Assembly (NCBI RefSeq): GCF_004353505.1
Contig: NZ_SMNQ01000001.1
Span: 434,001-498,000 of the forward strand
Direction of reading: 5' to 3'
From: Streptomyces sp. WAC05374
GTDB taxonomy: Bacteria > Actinomycetota > Actinomycetes > Streptomycetales > Streptomycetaceae
DNA length: 64,000 bases
Shown here: positions 16,491 through 23,976 of the stretch, one piece after another
How positions within the stretch are numbered: the stretch's first letter is position 1
Layout: each line of letters opens with the position of its first letter
Program-made: the position numbers and the translations under genes
Notes under the pieces: generated by a model
Seen by the model: only the letters and a program-made list of their open reading frames with translations
The model's database searches: none
Told to the model about the DNA's origin: nothing

Positions 16491-18011
16491 TCAGGCCCGC
16501 CGGGGCCGCTTGGCCGCCGCCTTGGGCATGGCCAACTGGATCTCCTCCCGGAGGTCCTCGATCTTCGAGTAGCCGGCGTACTGCCCGGTCAGCCGGTACA
16601 TCTCCCGCAGCCGGTCCCAGGTGCGCTGGGACGAGGTCTCGCCCATGGACATCAGGGCCAGCCTGGCGTACCGGTCGGCCTGTTCGGGGTCGTCCGCGAT
16701 GAAGCACGCCGACGCCATCGACAGGTAGTCGAAGATCTTCGACCGCTGCCGGCCGTCGTTGCGCAGCGACAGGGCCTTCTGGGCGAAGTACTGGGCCTGC
16801 TTGGCGGCGGCCGGCTCGTGCTCGGCGAGCGTCCGGTAGGCGAGCGCCTGCATGCCGTACAGGTCCTCGCTCCGGAAGGTCTGCATCCAGCTCGGCAGCG
16901 GAACGTCGCTCTTGTCGGAGACGAACAGCTCCTCGGCCTCGCCCAGGGTGCGGCGCATCGCCTGGCCGCGGCCCATGGACGCCTGTGCCCAGGCCTCGAT
17001 GGTGTGCAGCATGGCCTGCGTACGCGGAAGGATCTGCTCGCCCGAACCGGACCTCGCGAGCTTCATCAGGTCCAGGGCCTCGTCGGGACGGCCCAGGTGG
17101 ACCATCTGGCGGGCGGCGCGGGAGAGGGCCTCACCGGCACGGGGCCGGTCACCGCCCTCGCGGGCCGCGTGGGCGGCGATGACGAAGTACTTCTGGGCGG
17201 TGGGCTCCAGGCCCACGTCGTGGGACATCCAGCCGGCCAGCACGGCCAGGTTGGCCGCGACGCCCCAGAGGCGGCGCTGGAGGTGGTCGGGGTGGCGGTA
17301 GGCGAGCATGCCGCCCACTTCGTTGAGCTGGCCGACGACGGCCTTGCGCTGGAGCCCGCCGCCACGGGCGGCGTCCCAGGCGCGGAACACTTCGACGGAG
17401 CGTTCCAGCGCCTCGATCTCCTGCGATCCGATGGGGGCGGCTTCGTAACGGTCGAACCCCGCGGGGTCGGCGTGCAGGGGGTCGTTGAGGCGGGGAGCTT
17501 CGGAGGCGTGAGCGGGGTCGGTGTGGAGCCAGTCGTGCATGGCGCTGGTCAGTGCGGAGCCTGCGGCGAGCGCGGCGCCCGCGCCCACCAAGCCGCGTCG
17601 GTTGAGCATGAGGTCCATTCCCGTGAATTCGGTGAGGACCGCAGCCGTACGCTCGGGCGCCCAGGGCAGCCCGTCAGGGTTGTCGGTGTTCCTGACGTCC
17701 CGCCGTTTCCCGGCGCGCCCGTGTCGTACGAACCCGAGGTCCTCGATGGTCACGACACGGCCGAGTCGCTCGGTGAACAGGGCTGCCAGCACCCGGGGGA
17801 CGGGATCGCGCGGGGTCTCCCCCATGTCGATCCAGCGCCGGACCCGCGAGGTGTCGGTCGCCAGTTGGGGGTGGCCCATGGCCGCCGCCTGCCGGTTCAC
17901 GAGTCTCGCGAGCTCCCCTTTGGACCAGCCGGCCAGGCCGAACAGGTCTGCAAGGCGGGTGTTGGGTTCTCCGGTCACGTCAAGCCCCCAGGTTCTCGGC
18001 TGAGTTGACAC
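16491..18011 (-). CDS. NsdA-like HTH/TPR regulator
   Basis: 506 aa. Residues about 18-60 form a helix-turn-helix-like unit (LADLFGLAGWSKGELARLVNRQ...TDTSRVRRWIDMG). A hydrophobic Ala-rich stretch (MLNRRGLVGAGAALAAGSAL) follows, then a long helical TPR-type region to residue 480 and a basic Pro/Lys tail. This architecture matches the Streptomyces NsdA/NsdB group, negative regulators of differentiation and antibiotic production; which member it is I cannot say. The GTG at 18011 has no Shine-Dalgarno; GTG 17978 with GGGGG upstream is a strong alternative that removes 11 residues. The promoter contains an inverted repeat plus three direct repeats. Confidence 0.75.
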   Translation of the reverse strand: MSTQPRTWGLDVTGEPNTRLADLFGLAGWSKGELARLVNRQAAAMGHPQLATDTSRVRRWIDMGETPRDPVPRVLAALFTERLGRVVTIEDLGFVRHGRAGKRRDVRNTDNPDGLPWAPERTAAVLTEFTGMDLMLNRRGLVGAGAALAAGSALTSAMHDWLHTDPAHASEAPRLNDPLHADPAGFDRYEAAPIGSQEIEALERSVEVFRAWDAARGGGLQRKAVVGQLNEVGGMLAYRHPDHLQRRLWGVAANLAVLAGWMSHDVGLEPTAQKYFVIAAHAAREGGDRPRAGEALSRAARQMVHLGRPDEALDLMKLARSGSGEQILPRTQAMLHTIEAWAQASMGRGQAMRRTLGEAEELFVSDKSDVPLPSWMQTFRSEDLYGMQALAYRTLAEHEPAAAKQAQYFAQKALSLRNDGRQRSKIFDYLSMASACFIADDPEQADRYARLALMSMGETSSQRTWDRLREMYRLTGQYAGYSKIEDLREEIQLAMPKAAAKRPRRA

Positions 18012-18030
18012 TAACCCGCTGTCATAGGGC

Positions 18031-18070
18031 TGGCGACTATTCGCCAGGGTTCGCCAGGGTCCGCCAGATG
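18031..18070. promoter_or_regulatory. Inverted plus triple direct repeats at divergent promoter
   Basis: TGGCGA-CTAT-TCGCCA (18031-18046) is a perfect inverted repeat overlapping three tandem 10-mers, TCGCCAGGGT, TCGCCAGGGT, CCGCCAGATG (18041-18070). The array lies 20 bp from the NsdA-like start and 140 bp before the phosphotransferase start, a position suited to autoregulation. Confidence 0.6.
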
Positions 18071-18212
18071 GTGTGCCACCCGCGCCCGGGTGTCAGGTAG
18101 GAAAGCGCCACCCCGCCCCGGCAACCGGCCCTCATTCCCCAGGGTGTCGGCCGGTTGTCGGGACGGGGCAGCGTACGTACATCGCCGGCACACGAAGGGA
18201 TCTGTCTCGCCC

Positions 18213-19331
18213 ATGTACACAGCATCGTCCTCCGTGTCCGCCCCGCCCCGGCCGCAGCGCACCGTCCCGGCCGGCAGCGGACCGTATCTGGATCCCACCC
18301 AGGCGGGCCGGGCCCGGCGCTGGGCGGGGACGGTGGCCGGCCCGCTCAGCGGGCGGATCGACCTGTCCGGCCCGCAGGGCGCGCAGTTGCGGAAGGCGAT
18401 CGCGTCGGTGCACCGGATCTGCCCGGAGTTCAACCCGGTCCAGGTGATGCGGCGCAGCGGACGCTCCGTCCTGCTGGTCGGCACCACCGGACGCGCCACG
18501 GCGGTCGCGAAGTGTTTACTGGACCACTCCCCCGCGTGGGTCGAGCGGTTCCGGCACGAGATCGCCGCCTACCGGGCCTTCGTACGCCACCGGCCTCCGG
18601 TGCGGGTGCCGCGGCTGATCGCCGCCGACCCCGACAACTGCACGCTGGTCATCGAGCGGATGCCGGGGCGCGCGGCGGCCCTGACGCGGCACCCGCTGGA
18701 GGCCCCGCCCCGGGCGGACCTGCGGGCCGCGCTCGGCGCGATCACCCGGCTGAACACCTGGCGGCCGCCCGCCGGGACGTTCGACGCCCCGCTGGACTAC
18801 GGGTCGCGGATCTCCCGCTACCACGAGCTGGGGCTGTTCACCGACCGGGACCGGGACGACCTCCAGAAGCTGCTGCACGGCCTGGCGCACGCCGGTGGAC
18901 GCCAGGGCATGGGCCAGTTCTGCCACGGGGACGCGCTGCTCTCCAACATCCTTCTGTCGCCCGCCGGTCCGGTGCTGGTCGACTGGGAGCACGCCGGCTG
19001 GTACCTGCCGGGCTACGACCTGGCGACGCTGTGGGCGGTCCTGGGCGACGCCCCCGCGGCGCGCCGTCACATCAGCCAACTCGCCCAGCGCGAGGGGCCC
19101 GCCGCGCGGGACGCGTTCCTGGTGAACCTGATGCTGGTGCTGACGCGCGAGATCCGTACGTACGAGACGGCGGTGCAGCGGACGATACGCGAAGCGCCAC
19201 CCGCCGGTTCGGTGCCGGCGGCGCCGGGTGCGGTGTCGACCGGGGAGGAACAGCGGCTGCTGCTGCGGCGGCTGCACGATGACTGCGCACTGGCACGGCG
19301 GGCCGTGCGCGCGGCGGTCGGCACGCGCTGA
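18213..19331 (+). CDS. APH-type phosphotransferase-fold protein with TTA codon
   Basis: 372 aa aminoglycoside/choline-kinase-like fold. [11 protein letters not shown] is the Brenner catalytic loop (HxDxxxxN) and VDWEHAGW the metal-binding DxD-equivalent. The N-terminal 100 residues hold the degenerate nucleotide site. The substrate is uncertain: many Streptomyces paralogues do not confer resistance. A TTA codon at 18516-18518 predicts bldA dependence. It is divergent from the NsdA-like regulator, which may control it through the shared repeats. ATG 18213 has a GAAGGGA site at about 11 nt. Confidence 0.85.
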   Translation: MYTASSSVSAPPRPQRTVPAGSGPYLDPTQAGRARRWAGTVAGPLSGRIDLSGPQGAQLRKAIASVHRICPEFNPVQVMRRSGRSVLLVGTTGRATAVAKCLLDHSPAWVERFRHEIAAYRAFVRHRPPVRVPRLIAADPDNCTLVIERMPGRAAALTRHPLEAPPRADLRAALGAITRLNTWRPPAGTFDAPLDYGSRISRYHELGLFTDRDRDDLQKLLHGLAHAGGRQGMGQFCHGDALLSNILLSPAGPVLVDWEHAGWYLPGYDLATLWAVLGDAPAARRHISQLAQREGPAARDAFLVNLMLVLTREIRTYETAVQRTIREAPPAGSVPAAPGAVSTGEEQRLLLRRLHDDCALARRAVRAAVGTR

Positions 19332-19408
19332 CCGCGCGACGAGGGGGAAGTGCGCTGTGTGACCGGTGCCGACACACCGGGCACGCAGCGCGCTGTCGTG
19401 TGCAGTGC

Positions 19409-19502
19409 GGGCCCCGCTCCGCGTGGGTTCCGCCCCCGTGGGCCCCGCCCCGCGTGGGTTCCGCCCCCGTGGGCCCCGCTCCGCGTGGGTTCCGCCCCGC
19501 GT
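19409..19502. repeat. Three tandem 31-bp GC repeats
   Basis: Three near-identical 31-bp units start at 19409, 19440 and 19471, each beginning GGGCCCCG and containing GCGTGGGTTCCGCC; unit 2 has one substitution and unit 3 diverges at its end. They lie immediately before the AlkD-like gene. Confidence 0.8.
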
Positions 19503-19543
19503 GTGACCCTGTCCGCACGGCCCCCGCGTGACAGGAGAGAGCC

Positions 19544-20260
19544 ATGGACGACCCTCGCCCGGAACTTCTCGCCGCGGCCGCCGGTGTCCGGGAGGCACTC
19601 GCCGGCTTGGCGGAGCCCGGGCGTGCGGAGCGGGACCGCGCGTACCTGCGCAGCGACCTCACGCACCTGGGCGTTCCGGTGCCCGAGGTGCGGCGGGCCG
19701 TCACGGCGGCGCGCCGGGTTCTCGGCCCGCCGACGCGCCAGGACACCCTGGCCCTGGCGGCGCTGCTGTGGAGCGGCGAGGTCTACGAGCACCGGCAGGC
19801 GGCGGTGGAGGCGCTCACCGCGCGGGCGGGGGCCCTGCTGCGGCCCGGGGACCTGACCGAGCTGGAGCGGTACCTGCGGGCGTCCCGCACCTGGGCGCTG
19901 GTGGACCCCCTGGCCGTCCATGCCGCGGGTGCCGTCGTGACGGGCGATCCCGGGGCGTGCGGTGCCACGCTGGACCGGTGGGCGCGGGACGGGGACTTCT
20001 GGCTCCGCCGTGCGGCGCTGCTGTGTCTGCTGCCCGGCGTCCGGGCCGGTGCGCCCGACCTGCCGCGGCTGAGCCGGTACGCCGACGCCATGCTGGAGGA
20101 GCGGGAGTTCTTCATCCGCAAGGCGATCGGCTGGGTGCTGCGCGAGGTCTCCGTACGTGATCCCGGCTTCGTCACCGCCTGGGTGCGGCAGCGGCGGCCC
20201 CGCATGTCCGGCGTCACCTACCGGGAGGCCGTCCGCCGGCTTCCCGGCGACGCGCGCTGA
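19544..20260 (+). CDS. AlkD-like DNA alkylation repair protein
   Basis: 238 aa all-helical HEAT-repeat protein of the AlkD family, DNA glycosylases that remove bulky or cationic alkyl lesions without base flipping. The sequence shows the family's YLRSDLTHLGVPVPEVRR start, SRTWALVDPLAVHAAG, and EREFFIRKAIGWVLRE, which precedes the catalytic-face helices. The conserved Trp and Asp region is present (WALVD). AGGAGAG before the ATG gives a firm start. Cytosolic. Confidence 0.85.
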   Translation: MDDPRPELLAAAAGVREALAGLAEPGRAERDRAYLRSDLTHLGVPVPEVRRAVTAARRVLGPPTRQDTLALAALLWSGEVYEHRQAAVEALTARAGALLRPGDLTELERYLRASRTWALVDPLAVHAAGAVVTGDPGACGATLDRWARDGDFWLRRAALLCLLPGVRAGAPDLPRLSRYADAMLEEREFFIRKAIGWVLREVSVRDPGFVTAWVRQRRPRMSGVTYREAVRRLPGDAR

Positions 20261-20505
20261 CCGAGGCACCCCGGGGGCGGGGTGCTCGTGGCGACGTACG
20301 GTGAGCGGCGGGCGACGGTCGGATGGATTTCGGCCACACCTCTACCGATGGTGGCCGATTCGGGTGCATGCTGTGCGCGCGGCGCTCGTACCCCCGACGG
20401 GTGGCCGTATCGGCTCCGCCCGGCGTGTCACCGCACGGGCGGAGCCGCGCCGCCTCCCGGCTCCCCACGGGAGGCCCGGCGCATGCCCACGCGACTGGAG
20501 GCCAG

Positions 20506-20688
20506 ATGCCGAACGACCACCACGCCCGGGCCGTACCCCTCCCCGGGACGACGACCACCCGTGACACGGCGACCGCCGCGACGGAGCTCTCCCTGACGGA
20601 CGAGGAACTGCTGGACAGGTACCCGGCCGTGAGGGGGGTCGCCGAGCGGTGGATCGCGCTCAGGAGGGAATCGGGGCCCCGGGGCTGA
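20506..20688 (+). CDS. Hypothetical small protein, 60 aa
   Basis: The Thr/Ala-rich N-terminus is followed by an acidic-helical C-terminus (LTDEELLDRYPAVRGVAERW). No family is recognised. TGGAGG lies 5 nt upstream of the ATG, which supports translation. The 3' end overlaps the convergent ANTAR gene by 29 bp. In the preceding 245-bp gap I see promoter-like AT-richer sequence around 20320-20370 but no gene. Confidence 0.55.
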   Translation: MPNDHHARAVPLPGTTTTRDTATAATELSLTDEELLDRYPAVRGVAERWIALRRESGPRG

Positions 20689-21013
20689 CCCCCGTGGCCG
20701 CCCGGCGGCCCGGGGCCGGCCCCGCACCGCCTCCCCCGGCCCGGGCACGGCGCACGGCCCGGTCGAGCGGGACGCGCAGCCCGGGGGGCAGGCCGTGGCC
20801 GTGCGCGACGGCGGCGACGAGCGCGGTGGCGACGTCGCGCACCTTGGTGTTGCCGTGCTGGGAGGTCTCCACGAGCACCTGCCACGCCCGCTCGGCCGGG
20901 CAGGGCGTGAGCGCCATGATCACGCCCTGGGCCTGGTCGATGACGGCCCGGCTGTCGAGGGCCTGGCGCAGTTGGGTCACCTCGGTGGTGAGGCGGGCGA
21001 GTTCGTTCTGCAC
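20660..21013 (-). CDS. ANTAR-domain RNA-binding protein
   Basis: 117 aa. A coiled N-terminus (VQNELARLTTEVTQLRQAL) leads into the ANTAR three-helix domain (AVIDQAQGVIMALTPCPAERAWQVLVETSQHGNTKVRDVA), which binds paired hexaloop RNA stems to block terminators. No sensor domain is fused, so it is probably a minimal ANTAR regulator. The GTG at 21013 is about 10 nt from AGGAG. The C-terminal 30 residues are low-complexity Gly/Ala/Arg. It follows the hypothetical gene at 21043 by 29 bp in the same direction, so the two are probably co-transcribed. Confidence 0.75.
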   Translation of the reverse strand: MQNELARLTTEVTQLRQALDSRAVIDQAQGVIMALTPCPAERAWQVLVETSQHGNTKVRDVATALVAAVAHGHGLPPGLRVPLDRAVRRARAGGGGAGPAPGRRAATGVSPGAPIPS

Positions 21014-21042
21014 GTGACGGTGCCTCTCCTGGTGCGGGCGGG

Positions 21043-21426
21043 TCAGGGGTGGCGGATGAACAGGGGCGGGCTGCAGGCCGCGGCGGGCAGTTCCGGTGAG
21101 GTGACCAGCACGCGGTAGGGCCCCGTCGGCAGGTCGGGCACGACGACGGACGCGCCCAGGGCGCGGGGGTCGACGTCCGTGGCGAGGAGCGCGGCGCGGG
21201 TCCATCCCTCGTCCGTGCGGCGTTCCAGCAGCACGTCGCACGGGTGCCACAGTGCGCCGGTGCACTGCCAACTGATCCGGTGCCGTTCGACGCACGTCCA
21301 GCGGGTGCCCTCGGCCGGGCTCCGGACGTGGAGCGACTCGAGGGGCTCCTGGTGCGGGGTGTGCGACGGGCGGAGCCGGTCGGTGGCGTGCAGGAGGCGG
21401 GCCTTGGTGCGGGTCATCCACGTCAT
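21043..21426 (-). CDS. Hypothetical protein upstream of the ANTAR gene, 127 aa
   Basis: No family recognised. The N-terminus is basic (MTWMTRTKARLLHATDRLRP). The rest reads as beta-strand-rich with Trp/Cys pairs (RWTCVERHRISWQCTGALWHPCDVLLER) and ends in PYRVLVTSPELPAAACSPPLFIRHP. ATG 21426 has GGGAG at 9 nt, which decides the start over upstream in-frame codons. It forms a two-gene unit with the ANTAR protein and could be its sensor partner, an inference from order only. Confidence 0.6.
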   Translation of the reverse strand: MTWMTRTKARLLHATDRLRPSHTPHQEPLESLHVRSPAEGTRWTCVERHRISWQCTGALWHPCDVLLERRTDEGWTRAALLATDVDPRALGASVVVPDLPTGPYRVLVTSPELPAAACSPPLFIRHP

Positions 21427-21675
21427 CGGTGGCTGCTCCCTTCCCTGTGGTGCAGTGGCGTGCGGTGCGCGGCTGCCGTTGGTGTTGCCGGTGGAGGGTG
21501 CGGGCAAGCACGCCGACCGGCCTGTCCGTTCCAGGACTTCCGCCCCCTTCCGGCCGGGACGTTCGTCCCCGCGTCCGAGTGGAGGGGGTCGCCCGCGTTT
21601 ACCGGCCCGGTGACCGGCAACGCGGTCTCATGTCCCGCCATGACGCGGGGCGTGGACATCCATAGGAGGTCGAGA

Positions 21676-21960
21676 ATGGGAATCATCGCGTGGATACTGA
21701 TCGGGCTGCTCGCCGGTGCGATCGCCAAGGCGCTGATGCCGGGGCGGGACCCGGGCGGCATCCTGGTGACCATGCTGATCGGTATCGTCGGCGGTCTGCT
21801 GGGCGGCTGGCTGGGCAAGGTCATCTTCGGCGTCGATTCGATCGACGGTTTCTTCGACCTGTCGACCTGGATCGCCGCGATCATCGGTTCGGTCATCATT
21901 CTCGCCCTCTACCGTCTGATCACCGGGCGGGGGCACCGGGGTCACGGCGTGCACGCCTGA
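21676..21960 (+). CDS. GlsB/YeaQ/YmgE-family stress membrane protein
   Basis: 94 aa with three hydrophobic helices: residues 2-20 (IIAWILIGLLAGAIAKAL), 30-52 (LVTMLIGIVGGLLGGWLG) and 66-85. Gly-zipper patterns (GIVGGLLGG) are the family signature. Members are cytoplasmic-membrane proteins induced by general or envelope stress. A near-ideal AGGAGGT lies before the ATG, implying high translation. Confidence 0.9.
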   Translation: MGIIAWILIGLLAGAIAKALMPGRDPGGILVTMLIGIVGGLLGGWLGKVIFGVDSIDGFFDLSTWIAAIIGSVIILALYRLITGRGHRGHGVHA

Positions 21961-22049
21961 CCCGGACGGAGTATCCGACCGGGGGTGTACTCCCACTGCG
22001 GGGTACACCCCCGGCTGTGTACGCGGGTACGAGAGGAAGGGCCGTCGCC

Positions 22050-22112
22050 ATGAACGTTCCCGGTCCAGGACACGCCACGGCTGTCGGCCCCGGGGCTGTG
22101 ACGCCCTCATGA
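22050..22112 (+). CDS. 20-residue leader peptide coupled to the SpoIIE gene
   Basis: MNVPGPGHATAVGPGAVTPS is preceded by a strong AGGAAGG site, while the following phosphatase start has none. Its TGA overlaps that start as ATGA (22109-22112), so ribosomes terminating here would be needed to initiate the downstream gene. The Pro/Gly-rich content could slow ribosomes. Confidence 0.6.
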   Translation: MNVPGPGHATAVGPGAVTPS

Positions 22113-23866
22113 CCCGGTCGTACACCAGCGACGTGGCGTCGCTGAAGGCGTTCATCGAGAGCGAGATCGCGACGCTGCGCTCGGAGGTCCGCCGCAAGGC
22201 GGAGACGGCGGGGGTCGCCGAGCCGTCGGCCGGCCGCGGCCCCGGTGAGGCGGGCGCGCGGGCCCTGGGGGCGGGCGGCGGCCCGGGGGCGGCCCAGTGC
22301 CCGTGCGGTCAGGGGTCCGGCGCCCCGCACATGTGCGGGGACGCGGGCGAGGGGCACGACCCCTCGACGTGTCTGTGTGCGGCTCTTCCGGCTGTCCCGG
22401 TGTCCGCGGCGCTGCTGACCCCGGTGCGGGACGAGGCCGGCACCATCACGGACTTCGTCGTCCGCGCCGGCAACCACATCCGTTCGGCCGAGTGGCTGGT
22501 CTCGCCCGATCAGCAGGTGGGCCAGAGGTTCTTCGCCCAGGCCCGCCCCGGTGCGGCGGCGGGCGGCCTGCTGGCCGCGCTGCGGGAGGTCCTGGCGACG
22601 GGCCGCGCCCTGAACGGCCTGGTCGTGGACTACACGGAGGAGCGGTACGGCAGGCTCCGGCGCGTACAGCTCGTGCATTACGCGTCGGCGTGCGGCGAGC
22701 AGGTGCTGACGACGTGGCGCCCGGTGCGCAGCCAGGCGGAGCTCCTCACCATCGACGCGCAGCACCTGGCGTCGATGGGGTGGGGGCGCTGGGACCTGCT
22801 GTCCGGGTCGGTGACGTGGTCGGAGGGGCTCCAGCGGATCTTCCGTACCGATCCGGCGCTGCCGTGGTCGCTGCTGGAGCTGTGCGACGCGCTGATGGCG
22901 GCGGACGTGGGGCCGTTCGGTGAGTTCATCACGTCGGTGCTGGCCGGTGAGGAGCCCGCGTGGACGCGTATCCGTTTCGTGGTGCTGGGTGAGGTCCGGA
23001 CGGTCGACCTGCTGGGCCGGCCGGTGGCGGGTACGGACGGGCGGCCGTGGGCGTTGCAGATCGTGGCGCGTGACCTGACGCCCCAGATGCGCAGCCGCCG
23101 CAGGCTGGTGGAGAAGCAGGTGGAGACGGAGCAGTTGCGGCAGCAGGCGGCGGCCGAGCGGCATGTCGCGTCGGCGCTGCGGGACGCGCTGCTGCCGACG
23201 TATTCGGAAGGGCTCGCGGAGCTGGGCCTGACGGTGGCGGCGGCCTACCTCCCGGCGGAGCCGGACGCCGCGGTGGGCGGCGACTGGTACAAGTGCCGGC
23301 CGCTGCCGGACGGCCGGGCGCTGATCGCCATCGGGGACGCCAGCGGGCATGGGCTGGAGGCGGTCGCCCGGATGGCGCAGCAGCGTCACGCGATGGCGGG
23401 GCTCGCCCAGACGGGGGCGTCCGCGGGTGACGTGACGACCTGGCTGAACGAGTTGGTGTGCGGGGAACCCGTTGCGGCGACGGCGACCCTGTCGGTCGGG
23501 CACATCGGTGACGACCGGGTGTTCCGGTGGACGTGTGCGGGGCACCCGGCTCCGCTGCTGCTGCGGGAGGGGCGCGCCTACGCGCTGCCGACGGAGCACC
23601 GGGGGCCGCTGCTGGGGGTGCTGCCGGGGCACGCGTACGAGACGGCGGAGTTCCGACTGGAGGCGGGCGACGTGCTGCTGCTGTACACCGACGGGGTGGT
23701 GGAGCGGCGCGGCCAGGACATCACCGAGGGGATCACCGCGCTGACGGGGCTGCTGGCGGCGAGCAGTGGCCTAGCGCCCCAGCGGATCGTCGACCGGCTG
23801 ACCGAGGAGTACGAGCGTGGCGTCCACGACGACGACGCCTGCCTGCTCGCGGTGTGTGTCGACTGA
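22109..23866 (+). CDS. SpoIIE-type PP2C phosphatase with Cys-rich segment
   Basis: 585 aa. Residues 1-35 are helical. Residues 64-90 hold CPC...HMC...H...CLC (Cys64, 66, 76, 88, 90; His74, 83), a possible zinc or Fe-S site not usual in this family. Residues 95-220 and 220-330 look like two PAS/GAF-like sensor regions, and 335-580 are the PP2C domain (GGDWYKCRPLPDG, IGDASGHG, YTDGVVERRG). Likely acts on an anti-sigma antagonist in stress or developmental signalling. No Shine-Dalgarno of its own: translation appears coupled to the leader peptide. Confidence 0.85.
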   Translation: MTRSYTSDVASLKAFIESEIATLRSEVRRKAETAGVAEPSAGRGPGEAGARALGAGGGPGAAQCPCGQGSGAPHMCGDAGEGHDPSTCLCAALPAVPVSAALLTPVRDEAGTITDFVVRAGNHIRSAEWLVSPDQQVGQRFFAQARPGAAAGGLLAALREVLATGRALNGLVVDYTEERYGRLRRVQLVHYASACGEQVLTTWRPVRSQAELLTIDAQHLASMGWGRWDLLSGSVTWSEGLQRIFRTDPALPWSLLELCDALMAADVGPFGEFITSVLAGEEPAWTRIRFVVLGEVRTVDLLGRPVAGTDGRPWALQIVARDLTPQMRSRRRLVEKQVETEQLRQQAAAERHVASALRDALLPTYSEGLAELGLTVAAAYLPAEPDAAVGGDWYKCRPLPDGRALIAIGDASGHGLEAVARMAQQRHAMAGLAQTGASAGDVTTWLNELVCGEPVAATATLSVGHIGDDRVFRWTCAGHPAPLLLREGRAYALPTEHRGPLLGVLPGHAYETAEFRLEAGDVLLLYTDGVVERRGQDITEGITALTGLLAASSGLAPQRIVDRLTEEYERGVHDDDACLLAVCVD

Positions 23867-23976
23867 CGTACGTCCCACGGGGCAACTTCCCCTCGCGTCG
23901 TCCTGATTGACGGACGGTCGGGCAGCGGATACGCCTGTACGGTCGCGCCGCACACCATCCGCCCCAGGAGGCCGCC

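Noticed and set aside
18213..19331. Aminoglycoside-resistance gene
   Set aside because: The catalytic loop is present, but sequence outside it does not resemble known resistance APHs and no antibiotic cluster is near.
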